Below are positions 1 to 40,322 of a stretch of DNA of 64,000 nucleotides, piece by piece. The position numbers were made by a program, and so were the translations under genes. The stretch spans positions 15,706,931 to 15,770,930 of the forward strand of contig OZ020255.1 of the NCBI GenBank assembly GCA_963971285.1. The letters run 5' to 3'. The stretch's first letter is position 1. Every line of letters begins with the position of its first letter. Origin of the DNA: Astropecten irregularis (taxonomy: Eukaryota > Echinodermata > Asteroidea > Paxillosida > Astropectinidae). Under the pieces are notes generated by a model. It was given only the letters and a program-made list of their open reading frames with translations, was not told where the DNA came from and ran no database searches.

Positions 1-639
1 AGGTGTTCACGAAGGGATATAATATACATTTTCTGAGAATGTCAGACGAGTGTTTGTTAAACTGTGACAAAATTCCAGAAATGCTTGTTCTACGAGTGGA
101 GGGCATCCACCGTAATCAACTACTTCGCTTCAGGGGGGAGTGGGGGGGGGAGGGAAAGGGAGAGGGGGAAAGACACAAAAGACAGGACAAAAGGCTTTGT
201 GTTTAATGCATTCTATATTGCGAACGAAGATCATGTGCTTAACATCCTTTAGTTGTTTCGTGAAATGCGAGTTGTCAGACCGTCAGTTGAACTTGTAAAT
301 CGGTCAACAAGTTCAGGTGTGAGTGCCCCTATACTAATCCATGTGTTTGTGCTGCTTCAGTTTATGGAGTCACGGTTTCATCGTGGCTTCGTCTTAATAA
401 ATCGCAACGACCTGACCGACTTTTCAACATGGAATTTGGTAGTCTGGTTTCCCAAAAGCGATGTGATGCATTGAACTACATTACATGACACACGTAGGCG
501 GACATCGGATCACGGTGAGGTTCACTGACAGATCGGTTCGGTATTTTAACAGCTCACTTTTGAAACCCTAAATCATGTCTAATGGTCCTGCATTCCCCTT
601 AACATTAACATAGCTGACCCACTTCAAAAGGTATGTCAT

Positions 640-905
640 GATGAAATTAGAGCAACGCTCCACCCACAAAATAAATGTTATTACTGCGAATTGTAACGTG
701 ATTGACAACTACAACACGTAAATATTGAACGGCGCCAATAACAAAGCAACTCAGCGCGACTCTCTCTGATATGAAACTCAAAAAGAGAATTGGACTGGCG
801 GTATTCCGTACAATTGCAACTTGCATGGGATACATGTCAAGTCCAATCAGACTTCAGGGCAATCTTTGACGCGTTAACATTACCACACATTCACTCTTTC
901 CCAGA
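640..905. repeat. Dispersed repeat with GGCGCCA motif, copy 1
   Basis: This stretch shares ordered segments with about 3960-4310: ACTGCGAATTGT/ACTGCCGCAAATTGT, AACGGCGCCA followed by AACAAAGCA, GTACAATTGC, and a run of AACATTACCA(T/C)ACATTCA. The two copies are diverged. The element class was not recognised. Confidence 0.6.
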
Positions 906-1314
906 TAACATCTCTCCTACTGGGGGGGTGTTATTTCTATGAGCATTTCAAGTCTAGAGACCGAGCTACCCACATAGGAAATGGCCACGGCACCTGTTGC
1001 CAATATCTTGAATATTTTACACCGGGACTTCTTCATACCTGTACCTGTCCACTCTAAGACAAGCAAACTCCTGTCCTCGTACAAACTATTTTAACGGCCA
1101 TACATTCAAATTTCCAATCACAGTTTCCAGGTTACATAGCATCCTCTAGAACAAAACTCAAACGGTCAGGGATTCTATTTCAAGTTTTATGATGAGCTGA
1201 TTATCCAGCTCATCAACCTTTTCTTAAAAAACTTAAAATTGCTAATGATAACTCTTAGGTACATCTACATGCATGTGGTCCCAATGAAGTAGTGTATTGA
1301 TCTTTAAACTAAAT

Positions 1315-1511
1315 ACAAGTAATAAACTACTGCAAACTGCTCATCAGCCAAAAAAATGACCTGAAATTTATAAAATGCTTGGAGTTGGAAGGGCCTGACG
1401 CCTTTCGATCCTAGGAGGATCTTTATTGAAGGCTAGATCGAAGGCTAGCCTTTGATAAAGATCCTGCTTGGATCGAAACGCGTCAGGCCCTCCTACATTA
1501 ACTCCAAGGAT
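1315..1511. repeat. Fold-back repeat, GGCCTGACG...GATCCTAGCAGG family
   Basis: The left arm (about 1378-1436, CTTGGAGTTGG.AGGGCCTGACG) and the right arm (about 1455-1511) are inverted copies ending TTAACTCCAAGG. Each carries the motif GATC..GCAGGATCTTT. A leader at 1318-1378 (CTGCAAACTGCTC, TTTATAAAATGCT) is shared with 20997-21070. The repeat lies 27 bp from SMARCD exon 1539-1652. Confidence 0.8.
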
Positions 1512-1538
1512 CTTTAAAGCAATGATATGTTACCATAC

Positions 1539-30235
<28,697 letters not shown>

Positions 30236-30265
30236 CTGTCAAGGAAACAAGAACAAAATCATGAT

Positions 30266-30985
30266 TAGAGTTAGGAGGGCCTGATGTTTCAATCCTAGCA
30301 GGATCTTCCTCAAAGGCTAAATGGTCAGAGTTAGGAGGGCCTGACGTTATGATCCAAGCAGGATCTTTCTCAAAGGCTAAATGGTCAGAGTAAGGAGGGC
30401 CTGATGTTTCAATCCTAGTTCGATCTTTTTCAAAGGCTAAATGGTCAGAGTTAGGAGGGCCTGATGTTTCAATCCTAGCTTGATCTTTTTCAAAGGCAAA
30501 ATGGTCAGAGTTAGGAGGACCTGACGTTTATGATCCAAGCAGGATCTTTCTCAAAGGCTTAAATGGTCAGAGTTCGGAGGACCTGATGTTTCAATCCTAG
30601 CAGGATCTTTCTCAAAGGTGGTCAGAGTTAGGAGGAGGGCCTGATGTTTCAATCCTAGCAGGATCTTTCTCAAAGGTGGTCAGAGTTAGGAGGAGGGCCT
30701 GATGTTTCAATCCTAGCAGGATCTTTCTCAAAGGTGGTCAGAGTTAGGAGGAGGGCCTGATGTTTCAATCCTAGCAGGATCTTTCTCAAAGGCTAAATGG
30801 TCAGAGTTAGGAGGGCCTGGCATTCTGATCAAAGCAGGATCTTTCTCAAAGGCTTAAAGGGTCAGACTTAGGAGGACCTGACGTTCTGATCATAGCAGGA
30901 TCTTTCTCGAAGGCTAATTGGTCAGAGTTAGGAACTTGGCCTTGTGCTCTGATCCAAGCAGGATCTTTCTCAACTCATGCTAATA
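30266..30985. repeat. 12-unit tandem array, GGCCTGATG/GCAGGATC family
   Basis: About twelve units of 54-63 bp, each GAGTTAGGAGGGCCTGATGT, TCAATCCTAGCAGGATCTTT, CTCAAAGGCTAAATGGTCA, with unit starts near 30268, 30328, 30388, 30448, 30508, 30570, 30626, 30683, 30740, 30804, 30867 and 30926. Three central units carry an extra AGG and lack CTAAA and look like a recent local amplification. The array begins 30 bp upstream of the acceptor of SMARCD exon 30096-30235. Confidence 0.92.
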
Positions 30986-32451
30986 AAAAAAACCAAAATG
31001 GTTCAATACCAACCAAAAGAATTGGTATATGTGAACTTCCATCATTTGCAAATAGTTTCATGGGGTATTTTGTGAGTTGCAGAAGTCAAACCCCTCGCAT
31101 GTGAATTGTCTTTGTAATTTAAACATCAGTCGTTGGGGTTTTAATGAATTAACGACTGTCCTGTAACTGTAAGGAAGAAGTGCGCCTTCATGGTAATGGT
31201 GGCACGTTTAACAAAGAGACATGATCCCCAACGTGTGCATATGATACAGTTTGATCCTGCATGCAATTTTAGAGAATGTCTTGCAAATTAGGTCAACAAT
31301 ATGTCCGTATTAAGTTAGGGAAAATACTACATTTTAATCTAGGACCCACATTACCGCTTACATAATAATCTTTATAGTTCATGGTACGTGTATTCTTTAA
31401 CAAAGCCTACAAACAAAATCCAAACAAAAAACCACAGAAGCAAAACGAAATCCAAACTTGCAGAAATAAACTTTTCAGTACAATAAGGCCAAATTATGGA
31501 TCAAACTTTTTTTTTCTTTTTTTCTTTTTTTCTTTTTTTTGAAAAATAAACCGACCAGTAACCAATGGCCTTAAAATTAATGAGGCCAAAGACGAAAAGG
31601 GGCCGAAAAATCCCAGGCCGAGCTGACCCACATAAACAGCGGGAGAAAGTAAACTAGGGCGGGAGACCCTGGCTTAAGAAAACATCAAGTGTGAAGGGTT
31701 TACGTAGTCCTGACACAAGGCTTAACAAAAGGTCCACATGCAATGACCATTGAGATCTCTGGACACGACACCTGCTACATATTCTTGCCTCAGATGGGCT
31801 ACAGAAATGGGTGTCGGGATATACTTGTATGCATCGGGTAAGTTTATTTACCAAATTAAGTGTGTGCAAGTATACATAATGGTCAATCTATAAGCACTAT
31901 GCCCGCCACTCATCTGTGTAATTTGTTCATACGACGGTATTCAACTTTCATTCAAGCAGATTTCCCACTGAATTTACAAAGTTTTCTTTTTGCGGTTTCT
32001 GAAAAAAAGAAACCGGAACAACAAAATTGAGCAGAATAATATCATGAACCATTTCACTCTGCACAATTCTCTGAATAGTTGAGTATTCAACGAACCTTTT
32101 GTACGATGAGAAAAAACGAAACTGCATATTTGTATACAAAAACAACTAGCCGTAGAGAGTTGACTAATAATGGGGTTTGGTGAGCTGTGTGCATACCTTT
32201 ACGGTTCATGATAACAGAGTGAGGCGTATCCAGATCAAATCATTCCTTCCTATCCTAAAGGTTTTTTTTCATCCAATGGCATTTCTAATATTCTAAGCTT
32301 TACGGAACACTGTGATTGTCTCTTTTTTAGATAGATGAGGATGTGATGGTGAATGAACCAGAGGTATTGATGCTATTATCTGTATTTCCACATCTTTGAT
32401 TTTATACTCGGGGCCTTGAAACTCAAAGAGGAAGTGAAATTGATTGCATAC

Positions 32452-32713
32452 TTTCACCAAAGACCTGCTTAAGCAGCAAATCTGCTTAAGCGCCCCAAAC
32501 TGTAAACCAAAAATCAGTATGTCTGTTGTCAGCCAAAACTCCTTGTGAATGTTATTCTCGGGCAAACAATGGCCGAATACAGGTCAAAAGCAGTAAACAT
32601 CCCATGAAAATTTGGTTGGCAATCCTGTTTGAAAAAAGGAAGACTTTTCATGCTTAAGCAAATTTTGTGCTTATTTAGCACAACATTCGCTTTGTCATGA
32701 TGAAATTGACCCC
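32452..32713. mobile_element. MITE A, copy 6
   Basis: Internal order is reversed relative to copy 4 (AGCCAAAACTCCTTGTGAAT, AAACAATGGCCGAATACAGG, CATGAAAATTTGGTTGGCAA). The right end is TGAAATTGACCCC. The left end is degraded. Confidence 0.75.
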
Positions 32714-32746
32714 TGGTCATCACCGGCGCACCCAGGATTTTCTCTT

Positions 32747-32765
32747 GGGGGGGGGGGGGGGGGGG
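32747..32765. repeat. Poly-G tract (19)
   Basis: Run of 19 G just right of MITE A copy 6. C-rich and T-rich low-complexity runs follow at 32802-32892. Confidence 0.9.
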
Positions 32766-33423
32766 CTCAAAGAAATGTTTTCTCCCACAAAACATTTTGT
32801 GACTCCCCCCCCCCCTTCCTCCTCCCCCTTTCCCTCTCCCCCATTTTTTTTGTTTATCGTTTTTTTCTTCTTCTTTTTTTTTTTTTTTTTTTAGGGACCC
32901 TCTTGGGCTCAAACCAAGAATTCTTCAAAAAGCACACTCTAGAGACACTAGTGTAGCTCAAAAGCCTTAAGAAACCTTTATGGATAGATGATGAGAAGAA
33001 GATACAGTTTTAGAGATGGGATGAAAAACCAGAGTAGTATTCTAGGTGAAACGATGGAGCAAGGGTTAGAGTCTTTGCTATTTTGAGATTCAAGCACCCC
33101 CCCCCCCTCCATCCTCCCCCACCCCAAGTTCACAAATACCAGAAGTACCCTACATCAATTCACGCCACACTTCACACTTTGTGTCCCAGAACGAACAGTT
33201 CCTGCCTGTTATCACAATACATTTCACTTGAAACCATCCACAACACTGAAAATGAGCCCTTGCGGGATTCATGATACCGGGATTCAATTATAGAACTTGG
33301 GAAACTTTCAGGCATCATTTTCACTCGGAGGTCAAAGAGCAGTCAAAGGGCTTCCCTTGTGGGAACATTCTTTCAAAGACTGGAGAGTATATATGTGTGT
33401 GCATGAGCTAGAGACAGGTGCCA

Positions 33424-33771
33424 CTATAGGGCTTTTCACACTATCCAAAATCTCCGGGTTGGAACCGGATCGAACCCGAGATTTTTTCCAACCTTTTCAC
33501 ACTTGAACAGTTTCAACCCCAAGCCAACCCGGGTAGGACAGCCTAGCCGGATCGAAATCAAACCTGGTAGGGAGCAGGGTTGAAAATCTCAACCCGGTTC
33601 CAAACTGCATTTTGTGTCGTGTGACGCGTGATCTGTGTTGTATGAGCGGGTTCACCATAAACGTAGTGTGAATGTTGCGTGTCTTCGATCTGGTTCAAAA
33701 ACTTGCCGGGCTGAACCGGGGTGGATCCGGGTTGGTTTTAACACGGATCGAAAAGGAGATCTAGTGCAAAA
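33424..33771. mobile_element. MITE M, copy 3
   Basis: Starts CTATAGGGCTTTTCACACTA, passes through the AACCGGATCGAA and CAACCCGGTTCCAAACTGCA motifs, and ends GGATCGAAAAGGAG. About 348 bp. Confidence 0.8.
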
Positions 33772-36459
33772 GTTTGCAGTGGACGTCTGGATCTCAAGAT
33801 GGACAAAAATATTCCTCTTGTGGACTGACCATCAAATGTCAATGCCTGGTCACTCGAGGCAGATGACCCCTCCAAAGGTCATCCGCAGACCAATGTAATG
33901 CATTTTTAACAGCATCAATCCCACTGGGGTATATAATATTAATGACTTGTAAATTAACATCCACAGGTGTAGGCCAAAAAAACATAAATTGCTCACACAA
34001 AAAGGGCAAAAGCCTTTAAAAAACACTAATCAATAAAATCTGGTCAGAATTTACTTGTTTACCTAGAAATTTTGACAGCGTGTTGCAGTTGTGTTGCTCT
34101 AGGCAATAATATAACAACCAGCCAATGTCGTGACCATCCAGAATTCCTGGTCATTACAGTCACCGCATCAGTCTAGGACTTTTGTTCAAAAATGCTGCCA
34201 GTTTATTATATACTAGGTCATATCCAGTCACCTCCCTGTGAAATAATAATGGAAATTATAGCCAAGGACCGCCCAACTTGAGTATTTTGGCTCTTTATTG
34301 TTCCAGCGGAAAGAGAACAAAGCTTCGGATATTATGAGAGATGTGGAGACCGACATTTCTCAAACATTCTTGAGTGCGTTGGAGTTCGGGACAGAGTGGA
34401 ACGGGAAAGAAATATGGAATAATTGGATAATTCGGGAAACAGAACTGCTCGGTGGGGTATAATAATGGACTAGTAGGAGGTCATTTTGGGAACACTCTGT
34501 GCAGTATGCATACTATATATAACTGCTGCATATAATTGTTAATTTCCACATGCTATTTGATAGCATATTTTCAGTGTGCGCATTTTGTACTGTACTTGAA
34601 GCCTAGTATACAATGCACTTGAAGGAAACTACCAAATAACTATCAACAAAGTTCTAATGATGCCATTTTTAGAAGGGTAACATGCTAAAAATAAACAACA
34701 CAACATGTGTTTGATTTGTTTAATTGCATAAAAAAAGGAGAATACAACCTTTATATCGAATTTGTAAGGCCTACTGGTAATAACTATACATATAACTGAA
34801 GATGGGACCTTAGGGTGACTTTCCCATAGGGTCGTACACAAACTTTACTTTACCGATTTCTAAACATCCTCCAAACCAATGAACTTGAAATTGACATACA
34901 TGGTGTATGTTCATACTGAAAGCATTCTCTGTCTTTAAATATGTGGCTGGTAACTTAGGGAGACATTGAAAAGTCTCCCTAAGTCCAGATGTCTCCCTAA
35001 TGTCCACTTTTAGACACTAACGTGTCTCCCTAATACCCCATTTGTAATTATAGGCCTACATGTACCTGTCAAGGCATGCTTAGATTCAAATCTTAGAAAC
35101 ACCTTACAAGATAGGACTTTAAAGGCAAATAAATTCGAAGATAGGACTTCTTTGCCCTACTGCGAGTATTTACCGTTTGAAAATATATTTAGTCTGATCG
35201 CAGGAAACAGTTAGGGCTGTATGGTTGTTAGCTTTAACACCCAATGACAGGTAAGGCATCATAAAATGCTACACTCCAATACACAGCCCGAGTCCACATT
35301 CCGAAGTACATGAATTATGGCCATGTATTTACAGTATAGTATTCTAAATTGAAATGTGTTATGTCAGGGTCCACAGTTGATGATGAGGTATTCCATCTGG
35401 GCTCCATCCATCATAGTACGGCAGGATTCAAAATGGTTCTAAACTCCTGTCTTAATAATTCCACAGGGAGATGTCGTCTACAAACCCACTTGACACAGTA
35501 AATCATGATTAATTTTCCCGTATTTAACACTTCCTTCTGAATATCTGCGATAACAGTATAACAGAGGCTGAGAGTTTTCGCATCCTCTAACACACTAGTC
35601 TATACCATGTGGGGTAGTCAACTATGTTGGGTATTTCTGGGTTTCCTATCTTGAGTGAAGAGATTCTGTATCCTATCAATTAAGAGCAATTCAACCTGCT
35701 TCATCCTATAACATCCAACAACAGGTAGATTCTGTTGGAGATCGTTGGCTTTCACTATGCTGAAACCCATGTTTGATTCACGTGCACAGCAGGGTTTCTA
35801 CAGCCTACAGGCTATGTGCACATGTTCGTGACATTAAACACGTAGGCCCGTTCCCGAATCCAAACATAACATGTAAACGTAACCCTGTGATATCATAAGC
35901 CCAGACAAATCCCCTCTGGTTGTAACTTCGCTCAACATAACTACGAAGCATCGATCCAAACAAAACTGTACACATTTAGGCATCCGTGCTATTATTACAA
36001 CAATCCACTGACCAAAATAGACCAATATCTTTCGGTAAAATATCCTGCTTAATTGGTTTGATGAAGTCCTGAACTACACATGTACCAGTATGTATCTTCT
36101 TTATCATGTTACCAGCTGGTTGGCAAGAGCTGAGCTGTCAGTTTGATCATGGAGGAAGGAAGAGAATTCCTGGTTCCATACAGTGTGTCTTCCTTAGCTG
36201 TTATGTTTCTACCACTGGCAAATGGGTTTGAGTCCTGTTCAGGTCATAAGAAATTGAATTTGAGCTCCTTTCTGACTTCTGTCAACTTCTTCCATGAAGA
36301 ATTCTCTCTAAAGTTTCCTTTCCTCCTACTGAAACTCAACATTTAATACAATACTATCTCAAAGTATACAATTGCATGTATGGTTTATGAGGAATCCTTA
36401 GTTCCACGCTTGAGGGAACTTAGAATCACAGTCAGGTGACATTTGCATCACTTTATATA

Positions 36460-36632
36460 TTAACCAATCTAATCTAATCAAATCTAATCTCAGTCAATGA
36501 AAGATGAACAAAGCAAAATTGACTGAAGCTGGATTTGAACCAGCGACTTCCTGAATACTGTACAGTTGCTCTACCAACTGAGCTATCCAGCCCTACGTTG
36601 GTGGTGTCCTAAATAGTCAATTGTCTTTGTTC
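36460..36632 (-). repeat. tRNA-derived SINE, copy 1
   Basis: Minus-strand head with pol III box A (TAGCTCAGTTGG, 36574-36585) and box B (GGTTCAAATCC, 36531-36541). The acceptor and T stems pair (GCTGG/CCAGC), but the anticodon stem does not, so this is not a working tRNA. A tRNA-unrelated body follows and ends in repeated AGATT. The leader TTGACTAT...ACCACCAAC is shared with copy 2. Confidence 0.85.
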
Positions 36633-37621
36633 GTTTGGCAGTCAGAAGCCATGAAACCATGCACACACCACCACATACCAGGGATCATATCTAATCTAAG
36701 TTATATTTCATCATGTCCAAGCTATCAACAAGAATCGGTCATTCAACAAGTTCATGCAGGACAATCCACCCATAGGCAAATCCCTGTGTTGTCCTAAAAA
36801 TGCCAGCATGACAAGATTTATTACGTTCAAATTAAAGATCATGGTGGGTTGAAAAGAAATGCTACAATTACATTTCCTTCAGTTAGTGTCCCTTAATCTC
36901 CAGATAATTTGAAGACAGTATAAACTCTGTTTGATCACGTCACGTGTGATACAGAAGAAAAGTCAGGCTGAACAATCTCGGAAATAGTCGAGAGAACTAG
37001 TGCGCCTACTAGGAACCCAAAGCAGGCAATCAACCCCTTTTGTAGTCCGCTGCGGGCGGCTTACATGACAGGAATGCCCGGAGAGGGGAACAACAGTGGG
37101 AGAATATTACCTATCTATAGGCAAAGAGCTAGGGCATCGTACTTTCACCTGTTCCTCAACGTAGAAATCTGCCATTCCACATGCAGGGTTGAACCTTTAG
37201 TGGCCGGGTAACAACCGCTCTGGAGTTTACTAACACAGCGGGTTTGAGGGAATATCCGATTCACCACCCAAAAAAAAGAGAAAAAAAATACAAGAAATGC
37301 CCATATCTCAATTCATTAGCAGCACAGTGCACATTGTTGGGGTTTTGCTATTGTCACGAGACATTGTGACTATGGGAGATTGGGCGGAGTGCTTAGCAAT
37401 GGCAGAGCTCTCTCAATTTATTGTAAACAGAGGAAATACAACTGACTCAGAGAGAATCTAGCTAGCTGCAAAGGGTCTACTATCTACTGTGTGTGTTTCT
37501 CTAGTTGCACAATTAAATATAATCATTTGGGATCATGAAACGATTCTTAAGGTCTGGATACAAGCAGGTGGAAAGAACAATGTAAAGGTAAGGTGATCAA
37601 TTAATAAACAATAATAAATAC

Positions 37622-37790
37622 AGACCTGGAATTTGGTTCTGAAAGGGGCAAGGCCACTTTTCTATTGCAAGAGGCACTTCCATTGGAAAATCATAATGTC
37701 TATGGAAACATTTGAAGGGGCACCAAGGCCAAGAACCAGGGCAACGAAGGCCATGGCCTCTGTGGCCTCTGTTAAATTCAAGGCTTGATA
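37622..37790. repeat. Dispersed repeat F, copy 2 (inverted)
   Basis: Carries TGAAAGGGGCAAGGCCACTT, ATTGCAAGAGGCACTTCCAT and CATTTGAAGGGGCACCAAGG, the reverse complement of segments at 2100-2245. Confidence 0.65.
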
Positions 37791-38190
37791 ATAGTAACAT
37801 CTTGTAGCTCTTAACAATCGAGAAACAATTAAGAAAAACCTTATAACATACAGTAGTCGACCAGGGGCTGATTTCACGAAGCACCAAGACTACCGGTAGT
37901 CTTAAGTGTTGTGCACATGTATGGTGGTGCACTTGATTAATCAAACCTGGGTAGAACGTGCTCTGATTGGTTCTTGCTTCCAGAGATATGCATACAACAA
38001 TTACACAGTGATATCATGCAGCTTTTCTGTGAATTACTTTTTTATAAAAAATAAAGCTGAAGGGTTCACATGGTGAAACAAATAAGCAAATAAATGTAAT
38101 TTTTTTGAAAAAGAAATGTTTTTGATCTACTATCAGCAAGAAGGGAATCGTAAATTCTTCTAAGCATCAAGTTTACAGCCAGATAAAGCA

Positions 38191-38615
38191 TTTAAAGGTA
38201 CAATACATGATTGGTAAAGGTCACAGGACTGCACTCATACTTTTTCTGATCAAACATGATGATGATGGCGTATGCTATGGTGATCAAACATGTATAGGAA
38301 ATAATAAACCTGTGAAAATGTGAGCTCAATCGGACATATGAGTCACGAGAAAATAGCGACAACCCAACTCGATTTTTCTTATAAAACATGAAGAATAGTT
38401 TACTCTACATGTATGTTTGTTCCAAAAATCGTTCGGACAAACAATCTTTGGAAAAGACACTAAATCTTGATTTGCTTGAAAAACCCAGCATCTGATGAAC
38501 CAAGATTTCCCATGGTGACTATTTGCACTGTTTACGAACTGTTGAGTCCATTTTCTGTCTCAAACTCAAACAAATTTTTTTGGAGGCCTTGCAAATCCTA
38601 TATGCTCCCTTTAAT
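38191..38615. mobile_element. Dispersed element E, copy 2
   Basis: About 425 bp. The left end is TTAAAGGTACAATACATGAT and the right end GCAAATCCTATATGCTCCCT then TTAA. Segment 38410-38615 matches 15895-16060 on the opposite strand. It probably uses TTAA target sites. Confidence 0.65.
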
Positions 38616-38669
38616 CACCACTGAGGGTCAATTCATGTTTTAATCTCAATCTGTACAGCAAATTATACC

Positions 38670-38842
38670 CAGGGATGAGATTGACCAATGATAAAAATGT
38701 CTGAAAACAGCTGACAGGGAGCATAAAAAGTCTGAAATTTAAAATCTCCTATACTTTTGTACACAGCCTGTGAAGAAATAAGTCTGAAATCCAAAACAAA
38801 AAAATCTGAAATCAGACTTTAATCTGAGAAATCTCATCCCTG
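38670..38842. repeat. Dispersed repeat G, copy 2
   Basis: Matches parts of 19748-20078: GATTGACCAATGATAAAAAT, AAAATCTCCTATACTTTTGT, AAAATCTGAAATCAGACTTT. Confidence 0.65.
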
Positions 38843-40201
38843 TTATACCACATGAAGTCCAAATCAAGGAGTCTGACCACTTTAGGCTTAGGTTAACACA
38901 TGTATCATCACCATGCTAGGCTTTTGACGTACATACATTATCTTGACCCAATGCCTGGAGCTCATGGCACACTTATGACACCTGGTAATGGGATACAGAC
39001 TAGTTATGTCAACAAGTACTGGACTTGGGTCCTCTGGGGACATCTTAAACCCCCCTTCTGGGAAAGCAGAGAAAAATGGGCATTATATTATTGCATGATG
39101 GATAGATGGTGTGGTAACGGACTTGGAATAACTATCAACACATTCTAGGGGTGAGTACACTCAAGTATAAATACTCAATGAACGATGCACACTTACAACA
39201 TTTGACAAGTTCAATCATTACTACCATACACAGGGCTTGGAATATCCACTAGACCGCTGACCAAGTCTAGTAATTTCAGTGTGAGTCTAGTAAAGTGTGT
39301 ATTGCACTAGTCCGGCTGTCTAGTTATTTTGTTTTCCTTGCACAATTAAAATGGTGCCTAAATTGATAATTTTTGACACACTAAGTACAAAAGTCATGAA
39401 TATACTGTATGTTTCTGCAATTGAACAGTCCACAAGTCGCAAGGAATTTCAAACCATTTCAGACATTTGATTGAATGCTGACAAGAGTTTTTACGCTGTT
39501 GCGTTTAATAACTAAGATCAGCGTGTTTATTCCTACCAAGCAAAGGTATAAATAGACATTGTTGGCATAGTTTGGTGCATCTATTTTAATGACCAGGTGT
39601 TCCTTAAAGCTATAAGCTTTGAGGGTCTCCATGAAAGTACAATCCTGAAAAGCTATAGCACACTATGGTATGGCGTGGGTATGGTGTTCACACACTGACA
39701 GAGTACTGAATGAAAACGCAAAGGATATACCAAGGTACATGTACTGCTGCATTATCAGTTAGGGTTCAAATAGATGTTAATAGACACTGATTGATATGTG
39801 GTAATTGCTGCATCAATTAACCTTGGCAGAAAATTATTGATATTTATAGGGGGAAATTATACTTTCCGGGTTGCATGTATTCAACCAACATTATCTTTAT
39901 CTGGTAGGCCCTCTATCACTTCCAGTATAAATCAATATTATATAACAATGAAAATGAAATATAATAAAGTTATTTAAATACAACTACACTGTAAATTAAA
40001 TGGTTTGTTTATCAATTAATTAAAAACTTTTTTAACCACAGAATGGTTTGTTTTGATTTACTGAGAGTTAATTGCATTATTCATTTAATTAATTAATCAA
40101 TTAATATACCGTATCATGTGAAAACATTTTAACACATTGGGATTGTTTTCAATTGCAATGTGTGTAAAAATGTATTATAATAACAACTTTCAATTTAAGA
40201 A

Positions 40202-40322
40202 ATCATGTTGAATATGTATACAATGTTTGCATACAATGTATATGTATACAATGTATTAACATATGTATACAATGTATTTACATAATTATACAATGTATTA
40301 ACATGTACACAATGTATTAATT
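40202..40322. repeat. Minisatellite, TATACAATGTATTAACA type
   Basis: Five to six imperfect units of about 18-24 bp (TATGTATACAATGTATTAAC and variants) in AT-rich sequence. Confidence 0.85.

Larger units (their letters stand above)
1..1538. other. SMARCD intron (partial) with repeats
   Basis: Left edge of the window, inside the SMARCD intron downstream of exon 1539-1652. No exon was recognised. It holds a G-rich run near 134-172, a dispersed repeat at about 640-905 that recurs near 3960-4310, and a fold-back repeat at 1378-1511. Confidence 0.7.

Noticed and set aside
30266-30985. CRISPR-like array
   Set aside because: Adjacent units are near identical over their whole length without unique spacers, and the DNA is eukaryotic, so this is a minisatellite.
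35411-35593. 60-codon minus-strand ORF with protein-like composition (RRHLPVELLRQEFRTI)
   Set aside because: It could be an exon or repeat fragment, but no splice pair or family could be assigned.
36524-36592. tRNA gene
   Set aside because: Box A and B and several stems are present, but the anticodon stem does not pair and the sequence continues into a SINE body found in other copies.
36900-37250. Possible SMARCD first exon or promoter (locally GC-richer, CACGTGACGTGATC-type motif on the minus strand)
   Set aside because: No frame gives the Met/Gly/Pro-rich N-terminus of BAF60 with a donor of the right phase.
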